The position numbers and the translations under genes are program-made. A stretch of 64,000 nucleotides of DNA from an uncultured Bacteroidota bacterium (lineage in GTDB: Bacteria; Bacteroidota; Bacteroidia; Chitinophagales; Chitinophagaceae): assembly GCA_903835005.1 (NCBI GenBank), contig CAILLK010000141.1:42750-106749 (forward strand). The letters are read 5' to 3'. Numbering within the stretch: the stretch's first letter is position 1; each line of letters starts with the position of its first letter. Of the stretch, positions 42,493 to 51,821 are shown one piece after another. Below the pieces are notes generated by a model, which was given only the letters and a program-made list of their open reading frames with translations, did no database searches and was not told the origin of the DNA.

Positions 42493-44940
42493 ATGTGGCA
42501 TAACATAGCCGCGTTTATTATCAAGTTCCGCATAGCGCTGCTCATTCTTTTATTGGCAAGCACCTGTTTCATGGGCTATTATGCTGCCCAGGTCAAGATC
42601 AGCTATGAATTTACCAGCGCTGTACCTACCGATAACCCAAGGTATATTGAAAACCTGAATTTCCGCAAACAATTCGGCGATGATGGCAACCTGATGGTTA
42701 TTGGTATCCAGACCAAAGAATTCTATAATCCTGCTTTCTTCAACGACTATGCTGTTCTTGCACGTAAGATCGCCAAAGTAGACTCAGTGGAAGATGTGAT
42801 CAGCATTCCTGTTGGCGCGATTACGCTTATTAAAGATACTGCTACTCAAAAACTAAAGGTTATGCCCTTGGCTGGCAGTCCTCCTTATGCCAATGTCGAC
42901 AGTATACGCCAGGCATTTCTAAACCTTCCTTTTTACCGAAATTTTATATACAATACTGCCGATACGCCATCCTATATTATGGCCGTGCGCATCAGCAAAA
43001 ATGTACTCAACTCTAAAAACCGAACAGGGGTTATCAACGGAATCCTTTCCCTGGCCGATGCATTTGGCCTACAGCACCATATCGAAATGCATTATTCCGG
43101 GCTTCCGCTGATACGCACGGCTATGGCTACAAAAGTGCAGTCGGAGATGCGTTTGTTCCTGGTGCTTTCTTTCCTGCTCACCGCTGTTATCCTTACCTTG
43201 TTTTTCAGGTCTTTTACAGCAGTGCTGGCTTCCATGCTTGTAGTGGCTATAGGCGTTATCTGGTCGATGGGTACTATTGAATTGCTGGGCTATAAAATTA
43301 CCCTGCTCACTGCGCTTATTCCTCCTCTTGTGGTGGTAATTGGTATCCCCAACTGCGTCTACTTTCTCAACAGGTATCATTTTGAGTACTCCCGGAACCC
43401 CAATAAAATGAAATCCCTGCTGCGAATGGTCGATCGGATGGGTATTGTGACCTTCTTCACCAATCTAACCGCGGCAATTGGATTTGGGGTGTTTTTCTTT
43501 ACCAAGAGCACACTTCTTAAAGAATTCGGCCTGGTAGCAGGTATCAATATTCTCGGTTTGTTTGTCATTTCACTCGTCTTCATTCCTGCATTCTTCAGTT
43601 TTCTGCCTGCCCCCAAAGTAAAGCATACCAAGTACCTGGAAAGCAGTTGGATCAACAAACTCCTGACGCGCGTAGCTGATTGGGTGTTCGATCACCGCAC
43701 CTGGATATATGCCTTTACAACCGCTGTATGCATATTCTCGGTCATCGGGCTTACAAAACTCAAAAATGATGCTCATATAGTGGATGACCTTCCCGGGAAT
43801 GACAAAGTATACCTGGACCTGAAGTTTTTTGAGAGGAATTTCAGAGGGGTAATGCCACTGCAGATAGTAATAGATACCAAACATAAAAACGGTGTTCTCT
43901 CGCTCGATGTGCTGAATAAAATAGACAGGGTCACCAAATATGTACAGCAGTTTCATGAAATTGGGCATCCGCTGGCCATAAGCGATGGCATAAAATTTGC
44001 CAACCAGGCTTATTTTGGTGGCGATACCGCCAATTATGAAGTGCCGGGCGATATGATTCAGGCTGCATTTATAATGCCCTATCTGCGTATGGGCAAAACC
44101 GGAGATAACAACAATAAATTCAATCAGCTGCTATCTTCATATATAGACAGTAACAAACAAAAAACCCGTATCAGTATAACCATGTCGGATATAGGTAGCC
44201 GCAGGTTGCCAGCATTGATCGACAGCCTGCGCCCCGGGATTATCAGTATTTTTGATACGGCAAAATATAATATTGCATTTTCCGATGAGCCTGTTCCGGC
44301 ACAGAAAGCTGACAGTACCAAAAAAAATATAGAAATTACCTTTACAGGTACCATGATTACCTTCCTTGAAGGTAGCAAATTCATTGTCAACAGTCTTCGC
44401 GATAGCCTGATACTGGCATTCCTTATTATTTTCGGTTGCATGGTTGCTCTTTTCCGGTCATGGCGCATATTACTTATTTCAATCATTGTTAATATCGTTC
44501 CGTTGCTCATCACAGCCGGTCTTATGGGCTGGGTTGGTATCCGTATCAAACCCAGTACAGTGCTGGTTTTCAGCGTGGCACTCGGTATTACCATTGATGT
44601 AACTATCCGGTTCCTGGTTAATTTCAAACAGGAACTGGTGCGCCATGATGAGAGTATAGCCACGACTGTGCACAGGACCATTCATGATACAGGTCTCAGC
44701 ATTATCTACACATCACTTATACTTATTGCCGGTTTCAGCGTGTTTATAATGAGTCAGTTTGATGGCACCAAATCGCTTGGTTATCTTACCTCAATTACCT
44801 TACTGCTGGCTATGATAACCAACCTTACCCTCCTTCCATCATTACTGCTATGGATGGATAAGGTACTGGAAAAGAAAAACAAAGCGGCAGACTTTCTCCT
44901 CGGTGAGGATGAAAATGATGTGATCAAACTGACGGATTAA
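42493..44940 (+). CDS. RND/MMPL-type membrane transporter
   Basis: 815 residues. One membrane helix at the start (about residues 10-30), a large periplasmic loop, five helices (about 215-370), a second loop, and a final group of helices (about 650-790), giving the duplicated half-RND layout. Conserved features include GIPNCVYFLNRYHFEY and VALGITIDVTIRFLVNF with the GxxxDxxI motif. Members export hydrophobic compounds or lipids; hopanoid or lipid transport is one possibility. It has no visible partner periplasmic protein or outer membrane channel here. TACTTTTG at 42461-42468 is a probable -7 element. Confidence 0.85.
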   Translation: MWHNIAAFIIKFRIALLILLLASTCFMGYYAAQVKISYEFTSAVPTDNPRYIENLNFRKQFGDDGNLMVIGIQTKEFYNPAFFNDYAVLARKIAKVDSVEDVISIPVGAITLIKDTATQKLKVMPLAGSPPYANVDSIRQAFLNLPFYRNFIYNTADTPSYIMAVRISKNVLNSKNRTGVINGILSLADAFGLQHHIEMHYSGLPLIRTAMATKVQSEMRLFLVLSFLLTAVILTLFFRSFTAVLASMLVVAIGVIWSMGTIELLGYKITLLTALIPPLVVVIGIPNCVYFLNRYHFEYSRNPNKMKSLLRMVDRMGIVTFFTNLTAAIGFGVFFFTKSTLLKEFGLVAGINILGLFVISLVFIPAFFSFLPAPKVKHTKYLESSWINKLLTRVADWVFDHRTWIYAFTTAVCIFSVIGLTKLKNDAHIVDDLPGNDKVYLDLKFFERNFRGVMPLQIVIDTKHKNGVLSLDVLNKIDRVTKYVQQFHEIGHPLAISDGIKFANQAYFGGDTANYEVPGDMIQAAFIMPYLRMGKTGDNNNKFNQLLSSYIDSNKQKTRISITMSDIGSRRLPALIDSLRPGIISIFDTAKYNIAFSDEPVPAQKADSTKKNIEITFTGTMITFLEGSKFIVNSLRDSLILAFLIIFGCMVALFRSWRILLISIIVNIVPLLITAGLMGWVGIRIKPSTVLVFSVALGITIDVTIRFLVNFKQELVRHDESIATTVHRTIHDTGLSIIYTSLILIAGFSVFIMSQFDGTKSLGYLTSITLLLAMITNLTLLPSLLLWMDKVLEKKNKAADFLLGEDENDVIKLTD

Positions 44941-45103
44941 ATCAAATAATGTGCCTTGCATGTTATTCCCGGTAAACAGGTTTTTGATTTACATTTTATA
45001 GCTCTTAAGAGCATAGGAGAGGTACTATAAATATTTATTATAAAGTCATCCGGTATATTGTTTGGAATTTTGATGCCGACTTAGGATTTTTGCACTCCAA
45101 AAT

Positions 45104-45718
45104 ATGGAATTCGAGAAAATAAAAAATAAGGGCCAGGCCAGGTTATTCAGAAATGATATGCTGGAGATGATGACCAAAACGCATCCCATAGTTATCTACT
45201 CCATGTATTTTCCTGTCATTGTTTTTATGCTTTATTATGGTGTGGCCTACAAGGGCCTTGCCGCCTGGTATGAAGTGCTGCTATTTATTACCGGCGTACT
45301 ATTCTGGACCATATTTGAGTACATCATGCACCGCTATCTCTTTCACATGATTGTTGAAACAGAGCGAGGCAAGAAATTTATTTATACCATGCATGGCGTT
45401 CATCACGAATACCCGCGCGATAAAGAACGCCTGTTTATGCCTCCGGTTCCCAGTCTTATTGCTTCAAGTATTATTTTTCTGCTGATGCAGGCCCTAATGG
45501 GATGGACAGCACTGTCATTTTTTCCAGGCTTCCTGTTTGGCTATATTATGTATGGCTCCATGCATTTTGCCATCCATGCATTTGCTCCGCCGCGCTTCCT
45601 TAAGGCACTTTGGCGCAACCATCACCTGCACCATTACAAAGCTCCTGATAAAGGGTTTGGCGTAAGCTCTGTATTGTGGGATATCGTTTTCAGGACTGTA
45701 CCGAAGCGTGAAGAATAG
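45104..45718 (+). CDS. Fatty acid hydroxylase / sterol desaturase family protein
   Basis: 204 residues, about four membrane helices. Histidine clusters HRYLFH, HGVHHEYP, HFAIH and HHLHHY are the di-iron ligands of the FA2H/sterol desaturase family. The layout is closest to fatty-acid 2-hydroxylases acting on sphingolipids, which are common in Bacteroidota. It has no cytochrome b5 domain. The hydroxylated product is an inference from the family. Confidence 0.88.
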   Translation: MEFEKIKNKGQARLFRNDMLEMMTKTHPIVIYSMYFPVIVFMLYYGVAYKGLAAWYEVLLFITGVLFWTIFEYIMHRYLFHMIVETERGKKFIYTMHGVHHEYPRDKERLFMPPVPSLIASSIIFLLMQALMGWTALSFFPGFLFGYIMYGSMHFAIHAFAPPRFLKALWRNHHLHHYKAPDKGFGVSSVLWDIVFRTVPKREE

Positions 45719-45817
45719 TAATATCGAATTTATAAAGGCTTAGTTAAGCACATTCTCAATATTATTGATTATGGGAGTAATATTGTTTATAATAGTGAGC
45801 TGCGCAATAGTTTGGTT

Positions 45818-47290
45818 TTACTCCGGCTTTTTCCCGAGTGTATCAATGATTCTCCTGATCTGGAAGTTATATTCATCAAGGAGTTTCTTTTGTTCAGCGT
45901 CATTATTTTTTAGGTACTCAAGCAGAATATAGCAGGTCTCTATGCGCAGTTCACAATAGTTTATAAGCCGTGTGTTCCGCTCCAGCAGAGCCGCCGGAAG
46001 GCGCAGATGCGCAACTGTATCAAGCAGCAGTAGGTTCTTCTTCCAGTAAATAATGTCCTTATTCTTTATCTCAGCCTCCAGCATTTCTTTAGGGGTATCC
46101 GGAGGCAATGCATAAATTGTAAGCGCCTGTTTTTCATTCGCATCAAATAGGTTCATTTCTGCATAATATTTTACTATATCGTCCGGCGTATTTTTACAGA
46201 TAACTAAGCAGGAGCCCAAAACCAGAATAGAGATTATTAACAGTGTACCATATTTCAATCGGGCCGATCCAGGCTTCTTTAACGCAGGCATGGATGCATA
46301 ACCAATTATTATTCCCGATACCAATCCTCCGATATGAGCAGCATTGTCTATTCCCCCCTTAAGGCCGTTGGCCAGATTATAGCTTACAAAAAACAGGATG
46401 CTCAGCAGCAGTGCCCGCCGGGTTTTCTTTTCAATTAGGTTGCCTGTGAGCATCGCCAGGAAGAATCCATACATTCCAAATACCGCACCCGATGCTCCTG
46501 CACTTATAGTGTCGGCATGCCACCACAAGCTCGCAGTGCTGGCCGCAATACCTGTAAGCAGGTAAGCTGACAAGTACCGTAACCTGCCAAGGTGAGGTTC
46601 AAGCAGCAGGCCTATAAAGAACAGGGCATACATATTCATCAGCAGGTGAATGACGCCAATATGCAGAAAGATACAGGTAAACAGCCGCCACCATTCGCCA
46701 TCCATGGTCGCTGGCCTGAAGTTACCGCCCCACTTGAGCAGGCTGGCGCTGTCAGGCTCCATAATGCTAACTCCTGTGAGCGCCATAATCAGGAAAACCA
46801 GCAGGTTGGCATCTATAAGCAAGGGCGTAATAAAATAATCTTTACGGGGTATAAAAAGATCAATTATTCCCGGGTACTGATCCTTAGGCGATAATTGCTG
46901 ATCAGTTAAATTTCCTGCATTTATAAAGTTATGCTCTCTTAAATAACTGTATTTTGCAGCCAGTTCTTCAGAGGGCATCTGATTTCTTTTTTCGTTGAAT
47001 AGTGAGACAAAGGCTCCGGCAGATCTTTTGTTGTTTCGCCGTTCGCTGAATTTTCCGTTTGCAGAGAAGCAGCCAATCTTAGCTGCTCCTTCCTCAGTCT
47101 TTATAACCGCTTCGGCCGGCACTGAATTATTTACATCAGCGATTTCGGCTATAATACCATTTTCACACACATACTTAATACGCCACTGCAAAGTGCTGGC
47201 TGCCTCAATAGCTGCAACCAGGAACTGCTCCTGCGAAAGCCCTTCAGATGAAAACGACTCTAAGTAATGTCGGTGGAAACCAAAGGCCAT
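45818..47290 (-). CDS. Rhomboid family intramembrane serine protease with extra domains
   Basis: 490 residues. The rhomboid core has the catalytic dyad S267 in AGASGAVFGMYG and H319 in AAHIGGLVSG, plus the HIGVIHLLMNMYAL segment. About 165 residues precede the first helix and contain no recognised domain, and a C-terminal extension (about residues 360-490) is charged and predicted outside or helical. Rhomboids cleave transmembrane segments of other proteins; the substrate is unknown. A minus-strand TACTTTTG at 47330-47323 is a possible -7 element. Confidence 0.9.
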   Translation of the reverse strand: MAFGFHRHYLESFSSEGLSQEQFLVAAIEAASTLQWRIKYVCENGIIAEIADVNNSVPAEAVIKTEEGAAKIGCFSANGKFSERRNNKRSAGAFVSLFNEKRNQMPSEELAAKYSYLREHNFINAGNLTDQQLSPKDQYPGIIDLFIPRKDYFITPLLIDANLLVFLIMALTGVSIMEPDSASLLKWGGNFRPATMDGEWWRLFTCIFLHIGVIHLLMNMYALFFIGLLLEPHLGRLRYLSAYLLTGIAASTASLWWHADTISAGASGAVFGMYGFFLAMLTGNLIEKKTRRALLLSILFFVSYNLANGLKGGIDNAAHIGGLVSGIIIGYASMPALKKPGSARLKYGTLLIISILVLGSCLVICKNTPDDIVKYYAEMNLFDANEKQALTIYALPPDTPKEMLEAEIKNKDIIYWKKNLLLLDTVAHLRLPAALLERNTRLINYCELRIETCYILLEYLKNNDAEQKKLLDEYNFQIRRIIDTLGKKPE

Positions 47291-47450
47291 AAATCTTTAT
47301 TGGGCAATGTTTATTTGTACAGCAAAAGTACCGGTTAAATGTAATGCACTGGCTGAAAAAAATAATGTATAGTACAGATACAATTACAAACATCTTTATT
47401 ACTTTTATTTTCATTATTAACTCACATGCAATAAAAAAAACAAAAATTTT

Positions 47451-49088
47451 ATGGCCACAAATAAAGCAGTAAGTAAGGCACCAGTAAAAACGGTTAAAAA
47501 AGCGCCTGCAAAGACAGCAGCGAAGGCACCGGCAAAAGTTTCAAAGGCAGCTCCTGCAACACCAGCAAAGAAAGCTCCGGTTAAAACTGCGGTTAAAGCT
47601 GCAGTGAAAGCGCCGGCCAAGCCTGTAAAAAAATCGACTGCTAAGGTTGCGGTTAAAGCTCCTGTAAAGCCTGCCGCCAAAGCTCCTGCAAAGGCAGCTG
47701 CCAAAGCTCCTGCAAAAGCGGCAACTAAAGCTCCTGCAAAAGCTCCTGTAAAAGCAGCCGCCAAAGCGCCTGCAAAAACAGCCGTTTCTGCAGGTAAAAA
47801 GGCAACTTCAAAGCCCGCAGCAAAAACTACTGTAACTACCAAAACTACTACCACCACAACAACAACAACTATACCGGTAACTGAAAATCTGCCTGCACCC
47901 ACGCCAATGGCTGGCCCCAATCAGCCGGTTGACTGGATGCTTGCTTTTAAATTTAATTCCAACATCTGGCCCGGTTGCGATGATAATGGCACAGTGCCAG
48001 CATCAGGTAGCCCCGGTTTATTTGGTGGCACAGTTAGGGCTTATAAAGAGCATAGCCAGAATTATATTTATGCTTCTTCCGCAAATCCCACCCTGGTAAA
48101 GGGTACAGGCTGCCTCGGCGCCACACTCACAGATCCGCTGGGCGCCACTTTCAACCAGGTTTACAATACGCCCGGTTATTATTATGTAGCCTGGAATGAT
48201 CAGTTTTATAATAACCCGATAAAAAATGAAGACAGCCCTATGGGGCATGCAAAAGGAATGGTGGCATGGAATGACAATGGAGAAGGTTTTGTATTGCAGG
48301 TTTCAACCCCATCCTGGCCGGGTTCTCTAAGTAAGGAGCACCCAAGGGCAGTAGACGGTAACACGCTTGGCTGTATGAACGATGACGATATTGAAGTAAG
48401 CCAGCACTTCTTTGCATTGAAGATTAATCATGCCGACTTATGCATTATTCTTAAGGCGCTGGGCAATGCCAGTGTGGCAACCAACAAAGCGCAACCCAGT
48501 ATATTCAATAACGGTGGGCCGGCTGATGTTCAGGCGCTGGCGAACGCTCTTGGGTCTGAGTCGAAGAGCACCACATGCACTGTGGATACATTATCAAGTG
48601 GTGTGCAAATCATTTCAAAACCTTCTAAAATGCAGGTGCCCCCATGGCAGATTGTATCTGCAAAACTGGGCTCTGTACCGCTCAGGGTAGCTTCCTGGTG
48701 GGCCGCTCCTTTTATAGGATCTACAAAAGCTGGTGAAATACCCGGTTGCTGGGCACCGGGGCTGGGTACTCCCGGTGCTGTTGAAATAGCCAAATCTGGA
48801 ACCTGGAATGGCCAGTCTATAGGCCTGACAGGTGGCGATGGGGAGGATTTTAACCATGCAAAAATCGGAATTTCAACAGATCCCTCAAAGCCGCTCTGCA
48901 TTTTCGGCGACATGAACCAGCAGGGTGCCCTATGCACCAATTACGCTTATCAGGGTCAGCAATGCGACAGCAGCCAGAACGGAAGAGGGGGTACTTTTTA
49001 TGTGCTTAACAACAGTGGTTTATGCAGCGCTCTGACTGATTTACTCAAAGGTAACAGCAGTGACCCGGATGTGAACCCCAATAAATAA
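47451..49088 (+). CDS. DNase II homologue with histone-H1-like Lys/Ala/Pro-rich tail
   Basis: 545 residues. Residues 1 to about 125 repeat KAPAK/KAPVK units like eukaryotic H1 or bacterial Hc1 tails, then a poly-Thr linker (about 125-145). From PVDW (D161, W162) it follows DNase II: GHAKG (HxK at 266-268), FVLQVSTPSWPG, NHAKIGIS (HxK at 469-471) and IFGDMNQQG with NGRGGT. Both HxK motifs needed for the two-site phosphodiesterase are intact. It also has many Cys. DNase II cleaves double-stranded DNA at acid pH without metal. No signal peptide is visible. It stands alone with its own terminator. Confidence 0.87.
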   Translation: MATNKAVSKAPVKTVKKAPAKTAAKAPAKVSKAAPATPAKKAPVKTAVKAAVKAPAKPVKKSTAKVAVKAPVKPAAKAPAKAAAKAPAKAATKAPAKAPVKAAAKAPAKTAVSAGKKATSKPAAKTTVTTKTTTTTTTTTIPVTENLPAPTPMAGPNQPVDWMLAFKFNSNIWPGCDDNGTVPASGSPGLFGGTVRAYKEHSQNYIYASSANPTLVKGTGCLGATLTDPLGATFNQVYNTPGYYYVAWNDQFYNNPIKNEDSPMGHAKGMVAWNDNGEGFVLQVSTPSWPGSLSKEHPRAVDGNTLGCMNDDDIEVSQHFFALKINHADLCIILKALGNASVATNKAQPSIFNNGGPADVQALANALGSESKSTTCTVDTLSSGVQIISKPSKMQVPPWQIVSAKLGSVPLRVASWWAAPFIGSTKAGEIPGCWAPGLGTPGAVEIAKSGTWNGQSIGLTGGDGEDFNHAKIGISTDPSKPLCIFGDMNQQGALCTNYAYQGQQCDSSQNGRGGTFYVLNNSGLCSALTDLLKGNSSDPDVNPNK

Positions 49089-49151
49089 AGTAAAAGGTTG
49101 CAGTTGCTGATCAGAGCATTCTGAAAATACAGGTTTCTGAACGGGGGAATT

Positions 49152-49187
49152 AAAAACAGCAGCATCTTTTTTGCTGCTGTTTTTTTA
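49152..49187 (+). terminator. Rho-independent terminator after the DNase II-like gene
   Basis: A perfect 13-bp stem (AAAAACAGCAGCA at 49152-49164 with its complement at 49172-49184), a 7-base loop and a T run, 63 bases after the stop codon. Confidence 0.9.
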
Positions 49188-49326
49188 ATTCAGTTTTAAT
49201 CATTTGTTTATCTGATCTTAATTCGTACATTTCGGTGTGTTTTGTTTTACATAACGGTAAATATAGAAACGTATCTGGATGTGATATTTTCTTATTTACC
49301 GTTTTACAAGCTAACCTCTTCAATCA

Positions 49327-49923
49327 ATGAGCGTCTTCTGGAATGAACGTTATAGCCGGACAGAATATATTTACGGCGAAGAACCAAATGCCTTTTTCGC
49401 AGAGCATATCAGTAAAATTAAACCCGGCTTACTTATCCTTCCATGTGAAGGCGAAGGAAGGAATGCAACTTTTGCCGCATCGCTTGGATGGGATGTGAAG
49501 GCTTTTGACAGCAGTCAGGCTGGACGAGAAAAAGCTATATCTCTGGCAGGTAAAAAAGGTGTTCGTATAGATTATGCTATTGAAGATGCCATGAGTGCCA
49601 GCTACCCTGAAAACAGTGCTGATGTTGTAGCTATCATCTTTGCCCATTTCATGGCTGAATCCAGGATGCACTTGCACAAGAATGCAGTTAAATGGCTGAA
49701 GCCCGGCGGCAAAATTATTCTTGAAGTATTTAACCATCAGCAGCTGCACAACAATTCAGGTGGCCCGAAAGATATTTCGCTATTGTATACTGAAGAAATG
49801 ATAAGACAGGATTTTGCTTCTTTGGAAACCGGTTTGGTCCAAATGGTAAAAATCGATTTGAATGAAGGGATTTATCACCGGGGGAAGGCTGACGTATTAA
49901 GATATTTAGGCACAAAAACATAA
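49327..49923 (+). CDS. Class I SAM-dependent methyltransferase (TehB/TPMT-like)
   Basis: 198 residues. The start FWNERYSRTEYIYGEEPN, the SAM loop LILPCEGEGRNATFAASLGW and VKAFDSS with KWLKPGGKIILEVF match the small thiopurine/tellurite-type methyltransferases. Substrate unknown. The Gly-rich loop has Cys-Glu-Gly-Glu-Gly instead of the common DxGxG. It precedes the ModE-like gene by 87 bases on the same strand. Confidence 0.85.
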   Translation: MSVFWNERYSRTEYIYGEEPNAFFAEHISKIKPGLLILPCEGEGRNATFAASLGWDVKAFDSSQAGREKAISLAGKKGVRIDYAIEDAMSASYPENSADVVAIIFAHFMAESRMHLHKNAVKWLKPGGKIILEVFNHQQLHNNSGGPKDISLLYTEEMIRQDFASLETGLVQMVKIDLNEGIYHRGKADVLRYLGTKT

Positions 49924-50010
49924 ACGCAATCAGGGACTTAAATCAGATTCATTTGATTATTCCAGTTTCTTTTGTATTTTTCGCGATGTTTTACAAAGCA
50001 TACTGCCTGA

Positions 50011-50361
50011 ATGAATCAGACTGCTAAAAAATATTCGCTTGGTTTCCGGGTTTGGATCAATGAAGAACATGGCCATTTTCTGGGCATTGGCAGGGTGCGG
50101 CTCCTTGAAAATATCCGCAAAACCGGCTCTATTACCAATGCATCAAAAGCTATGAAGATGTCTTACAGGCAGGCATGGCAGATGGTGGAAGATATGAATG
50201 ACGCTTCTGAAAAACCGCTTGTTGAAAAGATATTGGGTGGAAAAGGCGGCGGAGGTGCAATGGTAACTGAAGCTGGGGAAAAAGCAATAAAGCTGTTTTA
50301 TAAACTGGAAGAAAAAGTGAATAAATTCTCAAAGGAACTGGGAGCAAAAATTAAACTGTAA
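50011..50361 (+). CDS. ModE N-terminal-like winged helix regulator
   Basis: 116 residues. FRVWINEEHGHFLGIGRVRLLENIRKTGSITNASKAMKMSYRQAW is the ModE/LysR-type winged helix, where the conserved MSYRQAW recognition helix is diagnostic. GGKGGGGAMVTEAG is the wing. There is no molybdate-binding (MOP) domain, so ligand sensing is unclear. No modABC genes are nearby. It may regulate the downstream porin and TauE genes; the spacer to the porin is 55 bases. Confidence 0.85.
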   Translation: MNQTAKKYSLGFRVWINEEHGHFLGIGRVRLLENIRKTGSITNASKAMKMSYRQAWQMVEDMNDASEKPLVEKILGGKGGGGAMVTEAGEKAIKLFYKLEEKVNKFSKELGAKIKL

Positions 50362-50416
50362 TTTTTTTAGTAACCGGTATGCTTTCTGAAACATACCACA
50401 AAAACAATAAACGCAA

Positions 50417-51784
50417 ATGGCAGTACAATTGCAAAAATCAAAGCAGAAAAGTATCCGCTTCACTGGCAAAACTGCCATTATCAGCATTCTCCTGATATTT
50501 TTGGCATGTATAGCTGTTGCACAAACCGACACAGCAGAGGCTTTCAAACCGCATGGTCAGCTCTGGGGTGCAGCATTTGGCGATTTTGCCTACAAAAACA
50601 ATGCAGATATTTTAGGTCGCGGGGCCAATCAGTATACCGCCGTTCCGGCCAATACCAATCTCTTTCAGTGGCGCCGAATATACCTAGGCTACAACTACCG
50701 GATCAGCCCGAAGTTCTCTGTTGAGTTTCTGCTTTCTTCTGAGAATGATTATGCAGCCAATCTTTTAGGCCAGGCGCCTAATACAACAAATACCACAACA
50801 GGAGCTGTAACACTTGGTGGCAATGGAGATATACTTATGAATAATAAATTCGCCCCTTTTGTAAAATGGGCCAACCTGCGCTGGAAAAACATCTGGAAAG
50901 GAACCGACCTGGTATTTGGCCAGGTTAACAATCCTTCTGTAGGCATTACAGGCAGAAACCCGCAAACCTCGGAAGAAGTGTGGGCATATCGCTCCATTGA
51001 GAAAACAATAGATGATACCCGTAGCACCCCGGTTTATGATTTTGGGGCCGAGCTGCAGGGATGGTTTGATGCAAAGGGGAATTACGGTTATGACTTAATG
51101 GTGGGCAACGGCCAGGCGGCAAGGCCGGAAAATGATATGTACAAATGGTTTTACGGCGATGTGTACGCCAAATTCTTCAACAAGCGGCTGGTAATTGACC
51201 TTTACCAGGATTATGAAAAGCTGAACTGGGGCGTATTTACCAAGGGCCCGAACGGCCCCTGGTATCACGACAGGAATATGACCAAACTGTTTGCAGCCTG
51301 GAACACCGAAAAATTCACTGTTGGTTTTGAAGGTTTCACCAATACTATTCTTGGTGATGTAAAGGTTACCGGTAAGGATGGCTATTTCTATTACAGGACC
51401 ACAAAGGCATTGGATATGTCTTTCTACGTTCGTGGCCGAATACTTTCAGATCATAAGGGTAATGCCCGCCTGGGCTATTTTGCCCGTTACGACAACTACG
51501 ATCCCAGCGGCGACCTTGGCAGCATCATCAATAATGCCAACACCAAAAGTTATGTTGCCTCAACTGCGGCATATGACCCGACAACAAAGGAGCAATTTGT
51601 AGTAATAGGCTTTGATTATACACCTGCGAAACATGTGCATTTCATGCCCAATGTTGAGTTAAATACTTATAACTCTACAGTGAGCCAAAGTGGTGCAAAT
51701 GATCTGCTGAATCCGGCTGTTACAGGTATTAAAGGTACTGATGTTGTATGGAGGCTTTCATTCTGGTATGTATACGGAAAGTAA
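50417..51784 (+). CDS. Outer membrane beta-barrel porin-like protein
   Basis: 455 residues. A basic N-terminus plus hydrophobic stretch (ISILLIFLACIAVAQ, about 25-40) acts as the signal peptide. The rest is an alternation of aromatic strands and polar turns (RRIYLGYNYRISPKFSVEFL, ending WRLSFWYVYGK), typical of a barrel whose last residue region is aromatic. It resembles phosphate/anion-type porins of the OprO/P fold in layout, but ligand identity cannot be read. It lies between a ModE-like regulator and a TauE exporter, 37 bases before the latter. Confidence 0.75.
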   Translation: MAVQLQKSKQKSIRFTGKTAIISILLIFLACIAVAQTDTAEAFKPHGQLWGAAFGDFAYKNNADILGRGANQYTAVPANTNLFQWRRIYLGYNYRISPKFSVEFLLSSENDYAANLLGQAPNTTNTTTGAVTLGGNGDILMNNKFAPFVKWANLRWKNIWKGTDLVFGQVNNPSVGITGRNPQTSEEVWAYRSIEKTIDDTRSTPVYDFGAELQGWFDAKGNYGYDLMVGNGQAARPENDMYKWFYGDVYAKFFNKRLVIDLYQDYEKLNWGVFTKGPNGPWYHDRNMTKLFAAWNTEKFTVGFEGFTNTILGDVKVTGKDGYFYYRTTKALDMSFYVRGRILSDHKGNARLGYFARYDNYDPSGDLGSIINNANTKSYVASTAAYDPTTKEQFVVIGFDYTPAKHVHFMPNVELNTYNSTVSQSGANDLLNPAVTGIKGTDVVWRLSFWYVYGK

Positions 51785-51821
51785 TACTTTTATCTGAAAT
51801 CACAGGTCTTAAAATTCAATT

